Positions 25,037 to 33,006 of a DNA stretch of 64,000 bases are shown here, piece by piece; within the stretch, counting starts at the first letter, position 1; each line of letters begins with the position of its first letter. Source of the DNA: DATJAJ01 sp035622335 (lineage in GTDB: Archaea; Thermoproteota; Nitrososphaeria; Nitrososphaerales; Gagatemarchaeaceae); contig DASPVO010000001.1 in assembly GCA_035622335.1 (NCBI GenBank), positions 41,975 through 105,974 of the forward strand. Direction: 5' to 3'. Below the pieces are notes generated by a model. That model was not told where the DNA came from. It did no database searches and saw only the letters and a list, made by a program, of their open reading frames with translations. The translations under genes were made by a program, and so were the position numbers.

Positions 25037-25996
25037 TTGAGACCCACCAGAAGGGTCGTGGTCTACGGCTCCCTTGGCCTGAGGCCCGGGCTGTCGGAGC
25101 TGCTTTGGGCGTTCAGGAAGAGGAACAAGCTCGAAGAGTTCCCGGTCTACCTTGATGACCATCCGTTTCAGGTCCGTGAGAGAATAGACTCCGAAAGGAA
25201 GCACGGACTCAAGACGGCTGACGTCGTCTTGATGCCTCAGTACATGCTCCTCGGCCTTGCCAAGGATGGGCTTCTCGCAGAGTTTCGGCCCGCAGGCTCG
25301 GAGAAGTACCCGGAGGAGTTCAAGGACAAGCTCTCGAGGTGGTCTGCCATCGGCGTGACCTTCATGAGCATGGCGTACAACTCGGCCAGGAAGCCCAGGT
25401 CAGGTTTGCCGGATTCTCTGCAGGAGATAACACCCGAAAGGATGGGAGGGCCACTGGGAACTCAATCTCTCACCGCGAGCAGGGCGGGCAATCTCGGCGT
25501 CCAGTACCTCGCCTTCCTGCGGAGGAGGGTTGGTGCAAGGAGGTGGAGGGCGTTCGTCGAGGGGTTGGCGGCCCCGAAGACCGTTAGGAGCTACGACTGC
25601 ATAGACCATCTGATACAGGGTCTGGTGGACGGTGACAACGCACTGGCCCTGGGAGTCTACTCTCTTGCTTACTTCAGGGAGAAGACATCTGGATCGCCTG
25701 TGTCCCTCCTCAAGATCGACGACGCGCCTCAGATGTTTACCACTACTTCTGTAGGCCTCCTGAAGGGGTCGGAGGACAACGCGTCAGCCAAGAAGTTTCT
25801 CGACTTCCTTCTTGGGGCCGAAGCGCAGAGGATCATCTCAAGGATCCCGGGGATCTCAGCTGCGATGAAGGGGCTGAGCCCTGCCTACGACTTCGAGGTT
25901 GAGCTTCCCGCTCCTTCGGACTTCCACCCCACGGAACTTGACGTGAGGGAGACGGTCGCTGCTCTGAGCCTGTTCAGAAAGTTGAAACTGCCCTAG
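25037..25996 (+). CDS. Extracellular-type solute-binding fold protein without signal peptide
   Basis: 319 residues resembling iron/polyamine ABC substrate-binding proteins (VVVYGSLGLRPGLSELLWAF; VLMPQYMLLGLAKDGLL; NASAKKFLDFLLGAEAQRI, the typical hinge and C-terminal segments). There is no signal peptide or lipobox, and no permease or ATPase nearby, so it is probably a cytosolic binding or enzymatic relative. Start TTG 25037. Its stop shares CTAG with the stop of the convergent gene. Confidence 0.65.
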   Translation: MRPTRRVVVYGSLGLRPGLSELLWAFRKRNKLEEFPVYLDDHPFQVRERIDSERKHGLKTADVVLMPQYMLLGLAKDGLLAEFRPAGSEKYPEEFKDKLSRWSAIGVTFMSMAYNSARKPRSGLPDSLQEITPERMGGPLGTQSLTASRAGNLGVQYLAFLRRRVGARRWRAFVEGLAAPKTVRSYDCIDHLIQGLVDGDNALALGVYSLAYFREKTSGSPVSLLKIDDAPQMFTTTSVGLLKGSEDNASAKKFLDFLLGAEAQRIISRIPGISAAMKGLSPAYDFEVELPAPSDFHPTELDVRETVAALSLFRKLKLP

Positions 25997-26919
25997 TGGC
26001 TGACCACTCGTGGCTGACTGACGGAACCTTCGTATCCCTTGCCTTGGGCTGAGAGACCGTGCTCCAGCAGGAAGTTCCTCACCGAATCGAACTCATCCCT
26101 GCTGAGAGCGGTCGCATCCGCCCACGCGGGAAGTGAGATTCTGGAGATGATAGCGTCGGTCTTGCTTGCGACCTCGGGGATGTACTTCTCCACCACCTGT
26201 CTGAATTCTTCCTTGTACCTTCTTTCGTACTTCGGCCTGTCTCCGTCGATCAATGATACTGCCTTGTTGATCGCTACCAAGAAGCGTGAGACCGTGTCCA
26301 TGCCGAGCTCGTTGTCGAAGACGATAACGGTCGGTTCGGTCCTGGAGAGCGGGAGCAGCCGCCTGTAGCCCAGGGCGTCTGCAGCTTCTGCATACGGTCC
26401 AGCGAGCGTCGCCGCCTTAGAGTGGCCGGAGATCAGGGCCTTGAAGCACTTCTCCACACCTCCAAGGTGTTCGAGGGTGACCTTTTCTTCGGGGACGAAC
26501 TCCGCCAAGTTCTTCAGCGTCACGTAGTGAGCGTCGGCGTTTTTGTTGACGGCGATCGGGGTCCCGCTCTCGACGACATCGAGGACGTTCGTGAATCCGC
26601 TGTCGGACCTGGCGTAGATCGCGAATGTCTTGATCAGGGTCGACTTGATGGCGGCCCCTATCTTCCCCTTTCCGGTCTGGGCGGTGCTGTATATGCCCTG
26701 CCACTCGCAACAGAAGTAAAAGTCCCGGCTTCCTTCGTCTATCGCCTTGCTGTACCACGACGCCTTGTCCTCGGGCTGTCCGCCCGGAACTATGTCGTGG
26801 ACTTCAAGACTGACCCCCTCTTTTTCGAACAGGCCTTGCTCCTTCGCGACTAGTATCGGAAACATCCAGTAGAAGTAGGGCTTGTAGTAACCATGGGTTA
26901 CGACTCTAGGTTTCTCCAT
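25993..26919 (-). CDS. NMT1/THI5-like solute-binding family protein, copy A
   Basis: 308 residues of the NMT1/THI5 (sulfonate/pyrimidine) binding fold: FPILVAKEQGLFEKEGVSLEV at the N terminus, ASWYSKAIDEGSRDFYFCCEW, and a long helical C terminus. No signal peptide, membrane helix or transporter partner. Shares FP-x-LVAKE-x-G-x-FE, SWYS and D-x-Y/F-x-CC-x-W with the divergent paralogue at 27014, so both probably do related jobs. ATG 26919 lies 29 nt after a TTTAATTA box on the minus strand. It may be an enzyme rather than a transport protein. Confidence 0.75.
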   Translation of the reverse strand: MEKPRVVTHGYYKPYFYWMFPILVAKEQGLFEKEGVSLEVHDIVPGGQPEDKASWYSKAIDEGSRDFYFCCEWQGIYSTAQTGKGKIGAAIKSTLIKTFAIYARSDSGFTNVLDVVESGTPIAVNKNADAHYVTLKNLAEFVPEEKVTLEHLGGVEKCFKALISGHSKAATLAGPYAEAADALGYRRLLPLSRTEPTVIVFDNELGMDTVSRFLVAINKAVSLIDGDRPKYERRYKEEFRQVVEKYIPEVASKTDAIISRISLPAWADATALSRDEFDSVRNFLLEHGLSAQGKGYEGSVSQPRVVSH

Positions 26920-26958
26920 ATGAGGTGAACCGCCTCTCGCCGCTAATTAAACATTCGA

Positions 26959-26973
26959 TTAGAATAATTCTAA
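26959..26973. promoter_or_regulatory. Palindromic operator between the divergent NMT1/THI5-like genes
   Basis: Perfect inverted repeat TTAGAAT-A-ATTCTAA placed midway between two divergent promoters: the minus-strand TTTAATTA box (26945-26952) and the plus-strand ATTTACAA box (26979-26986). It abuts both TATA boxes, so one bound regulator could switch both genes. Confidence 0.55.
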
Positions 26974-27013
26974 CGGAAGATTTACAAACGACCCGAGGGC
27001 ATAAAGCTCTGTA

Positions 27014-27946
27014 ATGAAACCGCTCAGAATCAAGAATTCGTACATTCCGTGGTCCTTCCCCGAGCTCGTCGCGAAGGAAGAGGGAATCTTCGAGAGGAAC
27101 GGGCTGGACGTCAGCTTCTACACCCTTCCGCCGGAACAGGTCGAGCCCGGGAACAAGATAAGCTGGTACTCGGGTCTGGTAGAGGAGGGCAAGGTGGACG
27201 CTTACTCTTGCTGCGCTTGGGCCGCACTCGACCGGCTCTCGGACGGCGGGAAGAACAAGATAGTGGGCGCGACCAGCTCCCTGAACTACGCGTTCTCGAT
27301 CATGGTGCAACCCGACTCGAAGATCGACCGAGTGTCTGACCTCGCGGACACCGAGGTTCTCGTGAACCTCAGGACCGGGTCACACTACTGCAACCTTAGG
27401 CAGCTGGAGGAGTACATTCCTTTCGAGAAGATCAAGCTTGTGCACGGTGGAGCCCCGCAGAGCAGGCTCCTTTCCCTTCTCCAGGGGGCACCCGCCGCCT
27501 CACTGATTTCTCCCTACACCGAGGTGGCTGAGAAGCTCGGGTTCAAGAAGGTCTTCGAAACCGGGATGGTCGACGTCTTGGCCTACATCTCAAAGACGCA
27601 GTTGAGCGAGGCCGAAATCTCCAGCTTCTTGGAATCCGTGGAGGAGGCGATACGCGTCGTCAACGCCGACCCGATGAAGTTCAAGCCGCTGTACGTCAGG
27701 ATACTCAACGAGACTTTCTCTGGCTATCCCGACGCGCTGAGGCAGAGGACGCTCGCGGCGTCCAAGAGCGCTGAGGGGTCATTCGGGGTCGTCCAGTGGG
27801 GAGACCTCAAGCCCTACTCTGAGGAGACGTTCTCGACGATAAAGAATTGGATGACAAGCCACAGCCTCCTCGAGAAGCAGGTGTCTTACGAGCAGCTCGT
27901 CAACAACGCGCCATTGGAGAAAGCTCTAGCGTCCGCGGCTCAGTGA
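27014..27946 (+). CDS. NMT1/THI5-like solute-binding family protein, copy B
   Basis: 310 residues, divergent paralogue of the gene at 25993. FPELVAKEEGIFERNGLDVSF, KISWYSGLVEEGKVDAYSCCAW and SLISPYTEVAEKLGFKKVF line up with copy A (FPILVAKE..., ASWYS...CCEW, AGPYAEAADALGY). No signal peptide; starts directly with the first beta strand (LRIKNSYIPWS). ATG 27014 is about 31 nt after an ATTTACAA box. Followed 16 bases later by trpB2, so it may be in one transcript with trpB2 and the dioxygenase, hinting at an aromatic ligand (inference). Confidence 0.75.
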   Translation: MKPLRIKNSYIPWSFPELVAKEEGIFERNGLDVSFYTLPPEQVEPGNKISWYSGLVEEGKVDAYSCCAWAALDRLSDGGKNKIVGATSSLNYAFSIMVQPDSKIDRVSDLADTEVLVNLRTGSHYCNLRQLEEYIPFEKIKLVHGGAPQSRLLSLLQGAPAASLISPYTEVAEKLGFKKVFETGMVDVLAYISKTQLSEAEISSFLESVEEAIRVVNADPMKFKPLYVRILNETFSGYPDALRQRTLAASKSAEGSFGVVQWGDLKPYSEETFSTIKNWMTSHSLLEKQVSYEQLVNNAPLEKALASAAQ

Positions 27947-27962
27947 GAGGCTGGGAAGCGAG

Positions 27963-29336
27963 TTGGTAACCGAGACCCAACAGCAGACGGAGATTCCCAC
28001 GCAGTGGTACAGCGTAGTGCCAGACCTGCCATCGAAGCTGCCTCCCGTCATAGACCCGGCCACGCGGCAGGTGGCCCAAAAGTCACTGCTCCATCGACTC
28101 TTCATCGACGAAATGGCAAGGCACGAATACTCGGGCGAAAGATTCATACCGATACCTGAAGAGCTCAGAAGGGTCTACTCGATCTGGCGACCGACCCGGC
28201 TCGTCCGGGCGTACAGGCTGGAGAAGGCGCTGAACACTCCCGCCAGGATTTACTACAAGAACGAATCCGTAAGCCCGTCTGGCTCGCACAAGGCGAACGC
28301 CGCCGTGGCCCAAGCCTACTTCGCGGCAAAGCAGGGGGTCGAGAGGCTCGTCACAAGCACCACCGCTGGACAGTGGGGGACGGCTCTCGCCTTCGGCTGC
28401 AGCCTCTTTGGAGTGAAGTGCACGATCTTCATGTCAAGGTCCTCCTACAACGAGAAACCGTACAGGAAGGACCTCGCTGAAGCCTGGGGGGCCGAGATAC
28501 TGCCCAGCCCCAGCGACAAGACGTCGACTGGGCGGAAACTTCTCGCCGAGAACCCAGACGGACCTGGTACCATGAGCATCGCGAAGAGTGAGGCCCTCGA
28601 GTACGCTTCGAGCCTTCCGAACGCGCGCAACGCCGTCGGCAGCATAATGAACTTCGTCCTCGCGAGCCAGACGGTCGTCGGAGAGGAGGCACGAGAACAG
28701 CTCGCGGCCGTCGACGACTACCCCGACGTGATGGTAGGCTGCGTCGGCGGTGGCAGCAACTTTTCGGGGCTATTCTGGCCCTTCTATCACGACATAGCGA
28801 ACAAGAAGAACGCGAAGCCCATCAGATTCATCGGCGCCGAGTCGACCGGAGCCCCGAGGCTCACGAAGGGCGAATACATCTACGACCACGCGGACATCAT
28901 GAGGACAAGTCCGCTCTTCAAGATGTACACTATCGGCCACACCTTCGTCCCGCCTACAGTCCAAGCCGGTGGTCTCCGCGTCCACGGGTCGGCTCCAACT
29001 CTGAGCCTCCTCGCCCACGAGGGAGCGATAGAACCAAGGGCGTACAACCAGCTGGAGGTCTTTGAAGCCGCCAACTACTTCGCGCAGCACGAAGGGATAC
29101 TGCCCGCGCCCGAGACGGCACACGCGATCAAGGCGGTGATCGACGAAGCGAAGGCTTGCAAGGAGGCTGGAAGAAGCGAGACGATCGTCTTCAATCTCTG
29201 TGGACACGGGATGCTTGACATCGAAGCGTACCGCGAGTACCGCTCAGGAAAAATGCAGAGAGGCGACGCAGACCCCGCTGCGATCAGGAAGGCTCTTGAT
29301 CAGGTCAAGTCCCTGTACCCATGGCTAAATCAGTAG
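27963..29336 (+). CDS. trpB2: Tryptophan synthase beta-like protein TrpB2
   Basis: PLP enzyme of the TrpB2 class, which condenses indole or phosphoserine-derived aminoacrylate with substrate without TrpA control. 457 residues. PLP lysine in GSHKANAAVAQAYF, phosphate loop VGCVGGGSNFSG, and the TrpB2-specific long N-terminal segment (RRVYSIWRPTRLVRAYRLE). No trpA is in the window. TTG 27963. Its last 16 bases overlap the tryptophan 2,3-dioxygenase ATG, so synthesis-type and degradation-type tryptophan enzymes are made together. Confidence 0.93.
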   Translation: MVTETQQQTEIPTQWYSVVPDLPSKLPPVIDPATRQVAQKSLLHRLFIDEMARHEYSGERFIPIPEELRRVYSIWRPTRLVRAYRLEKALNTPARIYYKNESVSPSGSHKANAAVAQAYFAAKQGVERLVTSTTAGQWGTALAFGCSLFGVKCTIFMSRSSYNEKPYRKDLAEAWGAEILPSPSDKTSTGRKLLAENPDGPGTMSIAKSEALEYASSLPNARNAVGSIMNFVLASQTVVGEEAREQLAAVDDYPDVMVGCVGGGSNFSGLFWPFYHDIANKKNAKPIRFIGAESTGAPRLTKGEYIYDHADIMRTSPLFKMYTIGHTFVPPTVQAGGLRVHGSAPTLSLLAHEGAIEPRAYNQLEVFEAANYFAQHEGILPAPETAHAIKAVIDEAKACKEAGRSETIVFNLCGHGMLDIEAYREYRSGKMQRGDADPAAIRKALDQVKSLYPWLNQ

Positions 29337-30184
29337 CCGTCTCCGCAAGCACAGCGGCAGAACGAAAGAAGCCTCTCTCGTACAGCAAGTACCTCGAGCT
29401 CGACACCCTTCTGAGGATCCAGAGGCCCCAGTCGCGCCCAGCCCAACACGACGAGACGCTCTTCATCATCGCCCACCAGACATACGAGTTGTGGTTCAAG
29501 CTGATGCTTCACGAGCTGAGGTCCGCGGTCCAGCTCATGAGGTCGGGTGACTGCCAAGAAGCCGCGCGGCTGGTCCGCCGGGTGGTCGCCGTACAGAAGA
29601 TCCTCATCCAGCAGCTCGAGGTCCTCGAGACCATCCGCTCGGTCGACTTCCTCAGGTTCAGGGACGTGCTCAGCCCGGCGAGCGGTTTCCAATCCCTTCA
29701 GTTCCGGGAGCTTGAGTTCATCTCAGGCATGAAGGACGAGAGGTTCCTCAAGCTGCACGCCGACGACCGACGGGCGTACGCCGCCCTGAAGAACCAGTGG
29801 AGGTCTCCGTCCCTCTGGGACGGCTTCAGGAGCGCGCTGAGAAACGAAGGGTTGGACCCGGGTAAACACAGGCCCAAGTCCGGCGTCTCGGAAAAGGAGA
29901 TCGGCGCCATAGTAAAGGTCTACAAGGATGGAAAGCACCCCGCGCTGCTCGAGCTCGCAGAGGCGCTCCTCGAGTACGACAAATACTTCTGGCTCTGGAG
30001 GAACCATCACATGGGAATGGTCGAGCGCATCATCGGGAGGAGGGTCGGGACGGGTGTCGAGACCGTCGTCGAGACCGTGGGTCCCTACTCCTTCGACTCG
30101 TCGGGAGTCTCGTATCTCCGGACGACACTGAGGAAGAGGTTCTTCCCCGCCCTCTGGGCAGCCAGAGGCAGGCTCGAAGACTAG
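29321..30184 (+). CDS. kynA: Tryptophan 2,3-dioxygenase
   Basis: Heme enzyme that opens the indole ring of tryptophan to N-formylkynurenine. 287 residues. LSYSKYLELDTLLRIQ, QHDETLFIIAHQTYELWFK (substrate-site His and Phe), FRDVLSPASGFQSLQFRELE (substrate-binding Arg), heme-ligand His in WRNHHMGMVERIIG, and SSGVSYLRTTL near the C terminus. Full length. No kynurenine formamidase or kynureninase is seen nearby. The enzyme is uncommon in Archaea, so transfer from Bacteria is possible. Confidence 0.94.
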   Translation: MAKSVAVSASTAAERKKPLSYSKYLELDTLLRIQRPQSRPAQHDETLFIIAHQTYELWFKLMLHELRSAVQLMRSGDCQEAARLVRRVVAVQKILIQQLEVLETIRSVDFLRFRDVLSPASGFQSLQFRELEFISGMKDERFLKLHADDRRAYAALKNQWRSPSLWDGFRSALRNEGLDPGKHRPKSGVSEKEIGAIVKVYKDGKHPALLELAEALLEYDKYFWLWRNHHMGMVERIIGRRVGTGVETVVETVGPYSFDSSGVSYLRTTLRKRFFPALWAARGRLED

Positions 30185-30188
30185 GCCC

Positions 30189-31331
30189 CTAGTACAGTCT
30201 GCCTTCCCAGATCATCCTGTAGAAGTGGGTCATGCTCTTTGCGTCAAAGACGAGGGGACTGTTTGGCCTGGAGTAGGTCTCTAGGCACTCCTTCGCAAGG
30301 TCAGAGAGATCGGCTTCCTCTACGCCGATGTCCTTCAGTGTCGAAGGGACACCGAGGAGCTTCACGAGGTTCAGGGTCCGCTCGGCCACCTCTCGTCCGT
30401 CCGTCACAGGGTCCTCCCCACTGTGTTTGAGGCCGTACGCCTCCGCGAGCCCTGCCATCTTCGGTCCACATGCCACGGAATAGTTTGCGATCACGTAGGG
30501 CAGCGGCAGACCGCAGGAGACTCCGTGCGCGAGCTTGTACCGCGTGGCCAAGGTGTACCCAATCGAGTGACCGTACACCATTCTTGCGTGGAGCGCCACT
30601 CCGCCGAGCAGTGCCCCCAGGCTCATCGACTGTCTCGCCAGCTTGTCCGTCCCATCCTCATACGCCCTTGACAGGCTCCCCACTATCAGCGAGACGCCCT
30701 TCAGGGCTGCCGCGTCCGTGATGACGTTCGACAAGTTCGAGAAATACGATTCTACGCAGTGGCAGAGGGCGTCCAGGCCGGTCGCGGCGGTGACGTTCTT
30801 CGGCATGGTCATGGTGAGCTCAGGGTCGACCAGAGCGACGCTGGGGAGGAGCAGAGGGCTGTTGATCCACTGCTTGTGTCCGTCGACTGTGACCATCGAG
30901 GTCACGGTGAGCTCGGCCCCAGTGCCCGCCGTCGTCGGCACCATTATGGAGGGCAGAGGACCGTTCTTGAATAGGTTGTTGCCGACATAGTCCCGCGCAT
31001 CGCCCGAGTTCGTCGCGAACGCGGAGGCGACCTTCGCCATGTCCATCGAGCTGCCACCACCCACACCGATCACTCCGTCGTATCGGCCGCTCCTCACGCG
31101 CGTCGCGACCGCTTGAGCCACTTCGATGGAGGGCTCCGGCTCGACTCCGTCAAAGACCTCTGCGGACTTTATCGAAGTGATGACCCGGTCTACCGTTCCT
31201 GTCTTGACCATAGTCTTGTCCGTTACAACGAGAGGCTTGGTCACCTTTAGCGACGCCACCTCGGTGGCGATGCTAGGAAGCTTGCCAAAACCGAAGACGA
31301 TTTTTGTCGGCAAAAAGTACGAAAATTCCAA
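30189..31331 (-). CDS. Iron-containing alcohol dehydrogenase
   Basis: 380 residues, type III NAD(P)-dependent ADH. FLPTKIVFGFGKLPSIA, the nucleotide motif VIGVGGGSSMDMAKVAS, PTTAGTGAELTVTSM, and metal ligands in TGLDALCHCVESYFS and MVYGHSIGYTL...LAHGVSCGL. TTG 31331 sits 26.5 nt from the centre of a palindromic TATA box also usable by the divergent AcnX gene. Substrate unknown (an alcohol, aldehyde or hydroxy acid). Confidence 0.9.
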   Translation of the reverse strand: MEFSYFLPTKIVFGFGKLPSIATEVASLKVTKPLVVTDKTMVKTGTVDRVITSIKSAEVFDGVEPEPSIEVAQAVATRVRSGRYDGVIGVGGGSSMDMAKVASAFATNSGDARDYVGNNLFKNGPLPSIMVPTTAGTGAELTVTSMVTVDGHKQWINSPLLLPSVALVDPELTMTMPKNVTAATGLDALCHCVESYFSNLSNVITDAAALKGVSLIVGSLSRAYEDGTDKLARQSMSLGALLGGVALHARMVYGHSIGYTLATRYKLAHGVSCGLPLPYVIANYSVACGPKMAGLAEAYGLKHSGEDPVTDGREVAERTLNLVKLLGVPSTLKDIGVEEADLSDLAKECLETYSRPNSPLVFDAKSMTHFYRMIWEGRLY

Positions 31332-31352
31332 GCGGTCTAGATTTTGGAATCG

Positions 31353-31362
31353 CTTTTAAAAG
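31353..31362. promoter_or_regulatory. Shared palindromic TATA box for two divergent leaderless genes
   Basis: CTTTTAAAAG, a perfect palindrome. Its centre (31357.5) is 26.5 nt from the TTG of the iron alcohol dehydrogenase (31331, minus) and 27.5 nt from the TTG of the AcnX large subunit (31385, plus). No other A/T-rich box fits either gene. One box could therefore place transcription starts at both start codons. Confidence 0.65.
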
Positions 31363-31384
31363 AATTCCCGGCCGAAGGCTTGGC

Positions 31385-32593
31385 TTGCATCTGGACTCTA
31401 GCCAAGAAAGGGCGCTCAGGGGGGAGGAGGGCGATGCGAAGCGGCTGGCGATGGAGATCCTTGCGAAAGTGGGTGATGCCGTATCGGCAGACTCTCTCGT
31501 CCCAATCAAGTCCGCGCACGTCCTGGCGCACTACAGCAGCCTGCACGAAGCCGGTATCGAGGTCCTGGAGAGGTTCGCTAGCTCCGGGGGTAGGTTCATG
31601 GTCCCCACCACGGTTGACCCGGCAAGCGTCGACCTCGATAATTGGAAGAGCTTTGAGGTCCCCGAAGAGTACGCCGAGAAACAGTTCAGGCTCTGCGCCG
31701 CGTACGCCAAGCTTGGTGGTATACCCTGCTGGACGTGCGTCCAGTACCAAGTGAGCAACTTCCCAAGGTCGGGAGAGACCGTGGCATGGGCGGAATCCAG
31801 CTCAGTCGTCTTCGCGAATTCGCTCATAGGCTGCAGGACTAACAAGATCATGTCTGGCCTTGACCTGGCGTGCGCGATGACGGGCCTGACTCCAAGATAC
31901 GGAATGCTTCTGGACGAGAACAGGACGGCCAGAATCTCCTTCAAGCTCTCCGCCGGAGCACTTGACGACCTCGACCTCCGGACGGCCGGATTCTTCATCG
32001 GCAGGAATTCGGGGTCGAGGGTCCCCGCGCTCGAGAACCTTCCTCCTGATGTGACGTCTGACGAGCTCAAGCATCTTGGAGCTTCTGCCGCAGCGGCGGG
32101 ACCCGTCACGATGATCCATTACCTCGGTTTGACGCCAGGGTCTGAAGACTTGATGAGCGCGACCGCCGGAGAGCGAGTCGAACGGATCGAGATCGAAAGG
32201 AAAGACCTCGAAGAGACAAGGGCTGAGCTGAACCAGACCGACGAGACCCCCGACCTGATAGCCTTCGGAGTACCCCATCTCTCGGCCAGCGAGATAGGGC
32301 AACTGGCCAAGAGACTGAAGGGGAGGAGACTAAAGAGCGGCGTTAAGATGTACGTCTACACGTCGAGCCAGGGATACGAAATGGCCCAACTGTCAGGCGC
32401 TAAGGAGGAATTGGAGAGCTCAGGCGCTCGCCTGACCCACACAACGGACGCGGAGATATCTCCACTGAAGAGGATGGGATTCGATGTGGTGCTGACAAAC
32501 TCCGCGAAGATGGCGGAGATAGTAGCTTCGGAGGGAGACGTCAAGATGCGCTACGCCTCGACAGCCAGCATAGTGGAGGAGATGACCGACTGA
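31385..32593 (+). CDS. AcnX large subunit, probable phosphomevalonate dehydratase
   Basis: Aconitase-X catalytic subunit; in archaea the two-subunit AcnX is known to dehydrate 5-phosphomevalonate in the modified mevalonate pathway. 402 residues. LDSSQERALRGEEG at the start, TCVQYQVSNFPRSGETVAW, ESSSVVFANSLIGCRTNKI and YGMLLDENRTAR are AcnX signatures with the cluster cysteines. The frame opens earlier (31304) but TTG 31385 fits both the family start and the TATA spacing. Its TGA overlaps the CTG start of the small subunit. Confidence 0.9.
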   Translation: MHLDSSQERALRGEEGDAKRLAMEILAKVGDAVSADSLVPIKSAHVLAHYSSLHEAGIEVLERFASSGGRFMVPTTVDPASVDLDNWKSFEVPEEYAEKQFRLCAAYAKLGGIPCWTCVQYQVSNFPRSGETVAWAESSSVVFANSLIGCRTNKIMSGLDLACAMTGLTPRYGMLLDENRTARISFKLSAGALDDLDLRTAGFFIGRNSGSRVPALENLPPDVTSDELKHLGASAAAAGPVTMIHYLGLTPGSEDLMSATAGERVERIEIERKDLEETRAELNQTDETPDLIAFGVPHLSASEIGQLAKRLKGRRLKSGVKMYVYTSSQGYEMAQLSGAKEELESSGARLTHTTDAEISPLKRMGFDVVLTNSAKMAEIVASEGDVKMRYASTASIVEEMTD

Positions 32594-33006
32594 GCTCAAT
32601 CCCCTTCGAGGGGAGGGCGGTCCTAGGCGGGACGGCGACTGGAAAGTCCCTCGTGTCGCACAGGGCGTTCACGTTTGCTCACGGCGTGAATCCGGAGACA
32701 GGAGAGGTGACAGACGTCCACAGCGACATCGAAGGTCAAAACGTCAAGGGCAGAGTAATCTTCTATCCGTACGGAAAGGGCTCGACGACCGCCTCAGCCT
32801 GGTTCTTGGAGACCGCGAGGCTCGGGAACGCTCCAGCGGGAGTTGTGACAGAGACGGTTGATACGGCAGTTGTGATAGGGGCGATTCTCGCTCAGGCTTT
32901 GTACGGAGTCTCGATTCCGGTCCTCTCTGCCTCACTTCCCCAATTGGAGACGGGCAAAACCGTGCGCGTCGACGGGGCCTCGGGAAGGATAGACGTGGTG
33001 CTCTAG
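32590..33006 (+). CDS. AcnX small subunit (swivelling domain), apparent CTG start
   Basis: Small partner of the AcnX large subunit. 138 residues from CTG 32590; starting at the first GTG (32653) would lose the conserved N terminus IPFEGRAVLGGTATGKSLVS, so the CTG is preferred. It overlaps the large-subunit stop as CTGA. Conserved HGVNPETGEVTD and FYPYGKGSTTASAWFLET (the Gly-x-Gly-Ser loop with the catalytic Ser) are present. Its TAG overlaps the GTG of the HAD gene by one base, making a tight three-gene operon. Confidence 0.87.
   Translation: MSSIPFEGRAVLGGTATGKSLVSHRAFTFAHGVNPETGEVTDVHSDIEGQNVKGRVIFYPYGKGSTTASAWFLETARLGNAPAGVVTETVDTAVVIGAILAQALYGVSIPVLSASLPQLETGKTVRVDGASGRIDVVL

Noticed and set aside
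25037..27946. ABC import system for the three solute-binding-like proteins
   Set aside because: No permease or ATPase is adjacent and none of the three has a signal peptide or lipobox.
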